Assembly (NCBI GenBank): GCA_963854565.1
Contig: CAWKZT010000074.1
Coordinates: forward strand, 1-8,689
Source of the DNA: CAWKZT01 sp963854565
GTDB lineage: Bacteria; Actinomycetota; Acidimicrobiia; Acidimicrobiales; JAHEJN01
DNA length: 8,689 nucleotides
Direction: 5' to 3'
This document shows positions 6,055 to 8,689 of this stretch, in pieces. Every line of letters starts with the position of its first letter. Position 1 is the first letter of the stretch. Made by a program: the position numbers and the translations under genes. The notes below the pieces were generated by a model that ran no database searches, had not been told where the DNA came from, and saw only the letters and a list, made by a program, of their open reading frames with translations.

Positions 6055-6852
6055 GTGACTGTTTGGTGCTTTCAATGCCGGAATGCGTATGACGACGATG
6101 TAGTGGAGTGCGTTGAGTGCACTGCTCACACGAGTGAACACGAACCTTTGGCGCCCCACGAGGTGGGGACCGACGACGATCCCCAGGTGGCGTGGGAGCT
6201 TCACGCCTGGTCCATGGTGGGTCGTTACCAACTTGACAAGAAGCTCTGGGAAGTCGACATCGTGCACGGCTGGATGGGTGCTGCCCTTATTGCGCTTGAG
6301 AAGGACGAGTCGACCATTGACGACATTGTCGAGAAGGTAGAAACCGAATTCCGTCCCACCCTCGACCCCGAACTACCGCTAATGGAGTACGCCCTCGACG
6401 ACTACCCGGGCGAAGCACGCGACCAAATCACCCGGCGACTCGACCTCGTCGGTGTTCCGTATCAAATCGGCTCTGACCTGGTCATGATCGTTCACGAGCG
6501 CGACGAGGAACTGGTCGATGAGGTGTTTGAAAAGATGATTTCGGGCGACTCGGAAATTCCTACGTTCGGCCCCGGTGTCGAAGGTGTCGACCCGCATCTA
6601 CTGATCGAGAAGTTGTTTAACGCATCGGATCGTCTGCGACGCAATCCTCAAGATGCCAAAGCCAAGGCAATGTTTCTCGAAGTCAACGCTGTCATCTTCG
6701 ATATGTCGCTGCCGTGGGGTTACGACGCCTTTTTTTGGAAGGGTATTCTCGACCAAGTCGATCATTTGTTTGAAATTTTTGAGACCGACGACGTTGACGA
6801 CTTCAAGGAAACAACGTCCGAACTCACCAACCAACTGCGCACGGTTTTGTAA
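6055..6852 (+). CDS. Acidic zinc-ribbon hypothetical protein
   Basis: The 265-residue soluble protein starts with a compact zinc ribbon made of two CxxC knuckles: C5/C8 in WCFQC and C19/C22 in ECVEC. A linker follows, then a region rich in Asp and Glu. Residues about 119-161 (EARDQITRRLDLVGVPYQ, then a strand SDLVMIVHERDEELVDEVFEKM) have the beta-alpha-beta rhythm of DUF2007-like small regulatory domains. That comparison is from pattern only. The C-terminal third (180-265) is helical, with an aromatic cluster around PWGYDAFFWKG and acidic heptad-like stretches. GTG at 6055 places the first CxxC four residues from the N-terminus. An in-frame GTG at 6019 would add 12 residues but overlaps the alternative glpX start region. 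The gene heads a plus-strand cluster with the J-domain gene, 9 nt downstream. No enzyme motif is visible and I do not assign a function. Confidence 0.8.
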   Translation: MTVWCFQCRNAYDDDVVECVECTAHTSEHEPLAPHEVGTDDDPQVAWELHAWSMVGRYQLDKKLWEVDIVHGWMGAALIALEKDESTIDDIVEKVETEFRPTLDPELPLMEYALDDYPGEARDQITRRLDLVGVPYQIGSDLVMIVHERDEELVDEVFEKMISGDSEIPTFGPGVEGVDPHLLIEKLFNASDRLRRNPQDAKAKAMFLEVNAVIFDMSLPWGYDAFFWKGILDQVDHLFEIFETDDVDDFKETTSELTNQLRTVL

Positions 6853-6861
6853 GGCAGAGCT

Positions 6862-7584
6862 GTGCTGCTCGCCGAGCTGCAGATTTTTCATTCGCGGCCT
6901 ATTGCCCCCACTCGTCGCCTAGCCATGGGTCCGTGTCTGTTGCCAACTGACCCGGCTCCCGGGGTTGGAGCAGTGTTGTTGGGTGTCGTTGTGGCCCGGC
7001 ACATGCGATCCATAGATCCGAATCTCTGGGACGACTTCACTCGGTTGAGCTTTGAAATTGAGCGAGGCACCAAGGTTGCTCAGCCGCGCCTACGTTTCCG
7101 CTGGCAAGATGATCGGATCGGATTAACACGAAGCCAGCACCAGTTGGTTCGAGTGCGCGACGATCTCAATTTCATTCACGACGACGAGAATGGCACGCCC
7201 ATCCAGCAGGTTTTGGGTGCCCTGTATAGCGCTCGGTTGCTGAAGCTAGAGGAACGTAGAGCAGCGATGGATGTTTGCCGTCGAGGGATGCGTTGGATAG
7301 GCGACGAGGCCGATATAGATCGACTTGTCGCTCATCTCTGCGGCAGCGACACCGGGTTTGCCATGCCAGCCGCAGCTAGCACGAACCCGGTGGCATGGGC
7401 CTTCGAAATTTTGGGATTTGACACTTTCCAGTCTGATGATGATCGGCGACCTCGGGGGCCGGACGTGCAGCGTCGGTTTCGAGCGATGCTGCTTAAAGTT
7501 CACCCCGACCACGGTGGCGATTCTGATGAGGCAGCGAGTCGAATTGCTGAACTCACTGAAGCGCGTCGTATCTTGCTGCTATGA
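6862..7584 (+). CDS. Hypothetical protein with C-terminal J-domain (DnaJ-like)
   Basis: The 240-residue protein ends in a J-domain-like module. Helix I is AFEILGFDTF (180-189), helix II is QRRFRAMLLKV leading to the diagnostic HPD at 214-216, and helix III is SRIAELTEARRILL (226-239). Helix IV is absent because the protein stops there. J-domains stimulate Hsp70/DnaK ATPase, so DnaK recruitment is inferred. There is no glycine/phenylalanine region, zinc finger or C-terminal substrate domain of classical DnaJ. The first 175 residues are unrecognised: a hydrophobic patch at 34-47 is too short and interrupted for a confident membrane helix, followed by an Arg-rich region. GTG 6862 has AAGG at 6851-6854, spacing 7 nt. 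ATG at 6925 or 7003 could be the true start, so the N-terminus is uncertain. The stop overlaps the hydrolase ATG by 4 nt. Confidence 0.82.
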   Translation: MLLAELQIFHSRPIAPTRRLAMGPCLLPTDPAPGVGAVLLGVVVARHMRSIDPNLWDDFTRLSFEIERGTKVAQPRLRFRWQDDRIGLTRSQHQLVRVRDDLNFIHDDENGTPIQQVLGALYSARLLKLEERRAAMDVCRRGMRWIGDEADIDRLVAHLCGSDTGFAMPAAASTNPVAWAFEILGFDTFQSDDDRRPRGPDVQRRFRAMLLKVHPDHGGDSDEAASRIAELTEARRILLL

Positions 7585-8162
7585 CGTCTCCGCCTGATGT
7601 GCCGATTGGTGCCATGTTGTTTACCCACGGCGCGGGGTCCGACCGTGACCATCTGACCGCATTGGCGGTGGAGGTAGCGTTGGCGCCGTTGTTGGTAGAG
7701 CGGGTTAATTTTCCGTACCGGAAGGTAAGGCTTAAGGGTCCGCCGGATCGGGCGCCGAAGTTGATTGCCAGTGTGATTGAGGAGTCTGAAGCTCTTGCCA
7801 AGAAGGCCGAATGCGAACTGGGCGATTTGGTGCTTGCCGGTAGGTCCATGGGTGGTCGTATGTGTTCGATGGCGGTAGCGCAAGGTTTGCCGGCCCGAGC
7901 CCTCGTGATGATTGGCTACCCGTTACATCCGCCCTATAAACCAGAAAAGCTGCGCGTCGAGCATTTGCCGTCCCTGGAAGTGCCTTGTCTGTTTGTCTCA
8001 GGTACTCGTGATCGGTTTGGTACGCCCGAAGAACTTCTGCGTCACACTGCCGTTATCCCCGGGGCGGTCACCCATCATTGGATCGAAGGCGGCCGACACG
8101 AACTCAAGACACACGAGGACGAAATTGCCGTAACGGTTAAGGAATGGCTCGCCGGCCTATAG
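7581..8162 (+). CDS. Small alpha/beta hydrolase (Tex30/dienelactone-hydrolase-like)
   Basis: This 193-residue cytoplasmic alpha/beta hydrolase has a complete catalytic set: nucleophile S89 in the elbow GRSMGG, acid D144 in SGTRDRFG, and H173 in EGGRHEL. The oxyanion-side segment is FTHGAGS (14-20). The NFPYRKVRLKGPPDRAP stretch at 43-59 and the short lid-less design resemble the KANL3/Tex30-like group, a poorly characterised family close to dienelactone hydrolases. Substrate unknown; an esterase or thioesterase is plausible. ATG at 7581 overlaps the upstream stop in ATGA, which indicates translational coupling to the J-domain gene. Its TAG stop overlaps the convergent transporter stop. Confidence 0.88.
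   Translation: MTSPPDVPIGAMLFTHGAGSDRDHLTALAVEVALAPLLVERVNFPYRKVRLKGPPDRAPKLIASVIEESEALAKKAECELGDLVLAGRSMGGRMCSMAVAQGLPARALVMIGYPLHPPYKPEKLRVEHLPSLEVPCLFVSGTRDRFGTPEELLRHTAVIPGAVTHHWIEGGRHELKTHEDEIAVTVKEWLAGL
8157..8162. other. CTATAG palindrome shared by two convergent stop codons
   Basis: TAG at 8160-8162 ends the hydrolase on the plus strand, and TAG at 8159-8157 ends the transporter on the minus strand. The genes overlap by 6 bp, the second tail-to-tail junction in this window without room for a terminator. Confidence 0.9.
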
Positions 8163-8689
8163 GAGGGCATCCGGTGGAGTCGCCAATGGGTTCGGCGCAT
8201 CCTCTGGGTTTATTTCCTCAAGTTCTTGCCCCGCGGTTTCGGGATAGAACTTCAAGATCAAGAAGGCGACGACGAAAGCGGAAGCGAACAAGATCTGGAA
8301 CGAGCGGGCGAATCCCAGTGAGTCTGAGGCAAAACCAACGAACAGTAGGCCAATCACGCCCCCGAGTACCCCGGGGATGGCCAGCAGCCCGTTGGATTGC
8401 GCTCGCCGACTGGTGCCGAACATTTCGAACGAGTACACCCCTAGGGCAGGAATGGCCGCAGCTCCGATCACGGTGCCAAACGAGGCCACGAGCCACATCG
8501 TCAACCCTGAAGTGGAGTATCGGACAACCACCGCGGCTGCGCCCGCCAGAAATGCGGTGGCCCCGATGAGGCGGCGGCCGCGGGTGTCGGCCAGTTTGCC
8601 ACCGATGAGGACACCGATGCCGATTGGTGTATTGACCACAAGTTTGAACGTGGTGACATCGGTGGCGCTAAACCCACGGTCCTCCCGCA
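8157..8689 (-). CDS. MFS transporter, sugar-porter-like, C-terminal half only
   Basis: The frame enters from the right edge without a start, so this is the last 176 residues of a longer major facilitator permease. A cytoplasmic-loop motif GGKLADTRGRR (MFS motif A type, between helices 8 and 9) is followed by four hydrophobic helices. These are LIGATAFLAGAAAVVV, then WLVASFGTVIGAAAIPALGV, then the region around AIPGVLGGVIGLLFVGF, and FQILFASAFVVAFLIL. Between the second and third lies SFEMFGTSRRAQSNG, matching the post-helix-10 motif. The tail FYPETAGQELEEI resembles the PETKG-LEEI ending of sugar-porter family members. A GTG at 8639 is internal, not the start, because the frame continues upstream with EDRGFSATDV, typical of the periplasmic loop before helix 7. 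Substrate cannot be told. Confidence 0.88.
   Translation of the reverse strand, partial: REDRGFSATDVTTFKLVVNTPIGIGVLIGGKLADTRGRRLIGATAFLAGAAAVVVRYSTSGLTMWLVASFGTVIGAAAIPALGVYSFEMFGTSRRAQSNGLLAIPGVLGGVIGLLFVGFASDSLGFARSFQILFASAFVVAFLILKFYPETAGQELEEINPEDAPNPLATPPDALL

Noticed and set aside
5995..6267. N-terminal extension of glpX up to 6267
   Set aside because: It would overlap the divergent zinc-ribbon gene by over 200 bp, and the added residues show no family similarity. GlpX homologues start close to LVRVTEA.

Overview
The window looks like a compact, fairly GC-rich actinobacterial chromosome segment, best guess an Acidimicrobiia-type or related lineage. The reasons are a mycobacterial-style class II fructose-bisphosphatase, a DapC/kynurenine-aminotransferase-like enzyme of the kind common in Actinobacteria, frequent GTG starts, and many genes without a clear ribosome binding site. 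All predicted genes are chromosomal housekeeping or metabolic types. I see no phage, insertion sequence, CRISPR, rRNA or tRNA. The taxonomic assignment is inference from protein style only.

Layout. Positions 1-321 (minus) hold the 5' part of a small unknown protein that runs off the left edge. It is divergent, with only 27 bp between, from a PlsC-type acyltransferase (349-1035, plus). A SAM-dependent methyltransferase (1131-1736) follows, then a class I/II aminotransferase (1746-2909) that overlaps by 4 nt a nitrilase-superfamily omega-amidase-like gene (2906-3664). The next gap (3665-3811) is almost filled by four direct 31-bp repeats, and the last copy forms a dyad with a -10-like hexamer just ahead of a zinc-type alcohol dehydrogenase (3812-4987). 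That gene converges on glpX (4984-5994, minus), the two sharing a CTAG stop. Divergent from glpX is a three-gene plus-strand cluster: an acidic zinc-ribbon protein (6055-6852), a protein with a C-terminal J-domain (6862-7584), and a small alpha/beta hydrolase (7581-8162). The hydrolase converges on a partial MFS transporter (8157-8689, minus), the two sharing a CTATAG stop.

Function. The clearest functional pair is aminotransferase plus omega-amidase, which together could run the glutamine transaminase/omega-amidase (glutaminase II) route. In that route a 2-oxo acid is aminated at the expense of glutamine, and the resulting 2-oxoglutaramate is hydrolysed to 2-oxoglutarate. This is known from methionine salvage. 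GlpX supplies gluconeogenic fructose-6-phosphate. PlsC acts in phospholipid synthesis. The zinc-ribbon/J-domain/hydrolase cluster has no function I can name.

Regulation and architecture. Several starts have a TANNNT hexamer 4-9 nt upstream, the layout expected for leaderless transcripts. The 27-bp divergent gap carries two overlapping opposed hexamers. Both convergent pairs meet in palindromic stop codons, so no terminator fits between them. I found no convincing complete new defence or mobile system. The most unusual items are the 31-bp repeat array, the apparently lost structural zinc site in the dehydrogenase, and the zinc-ribbon/J-domain/hydrolase cluster.
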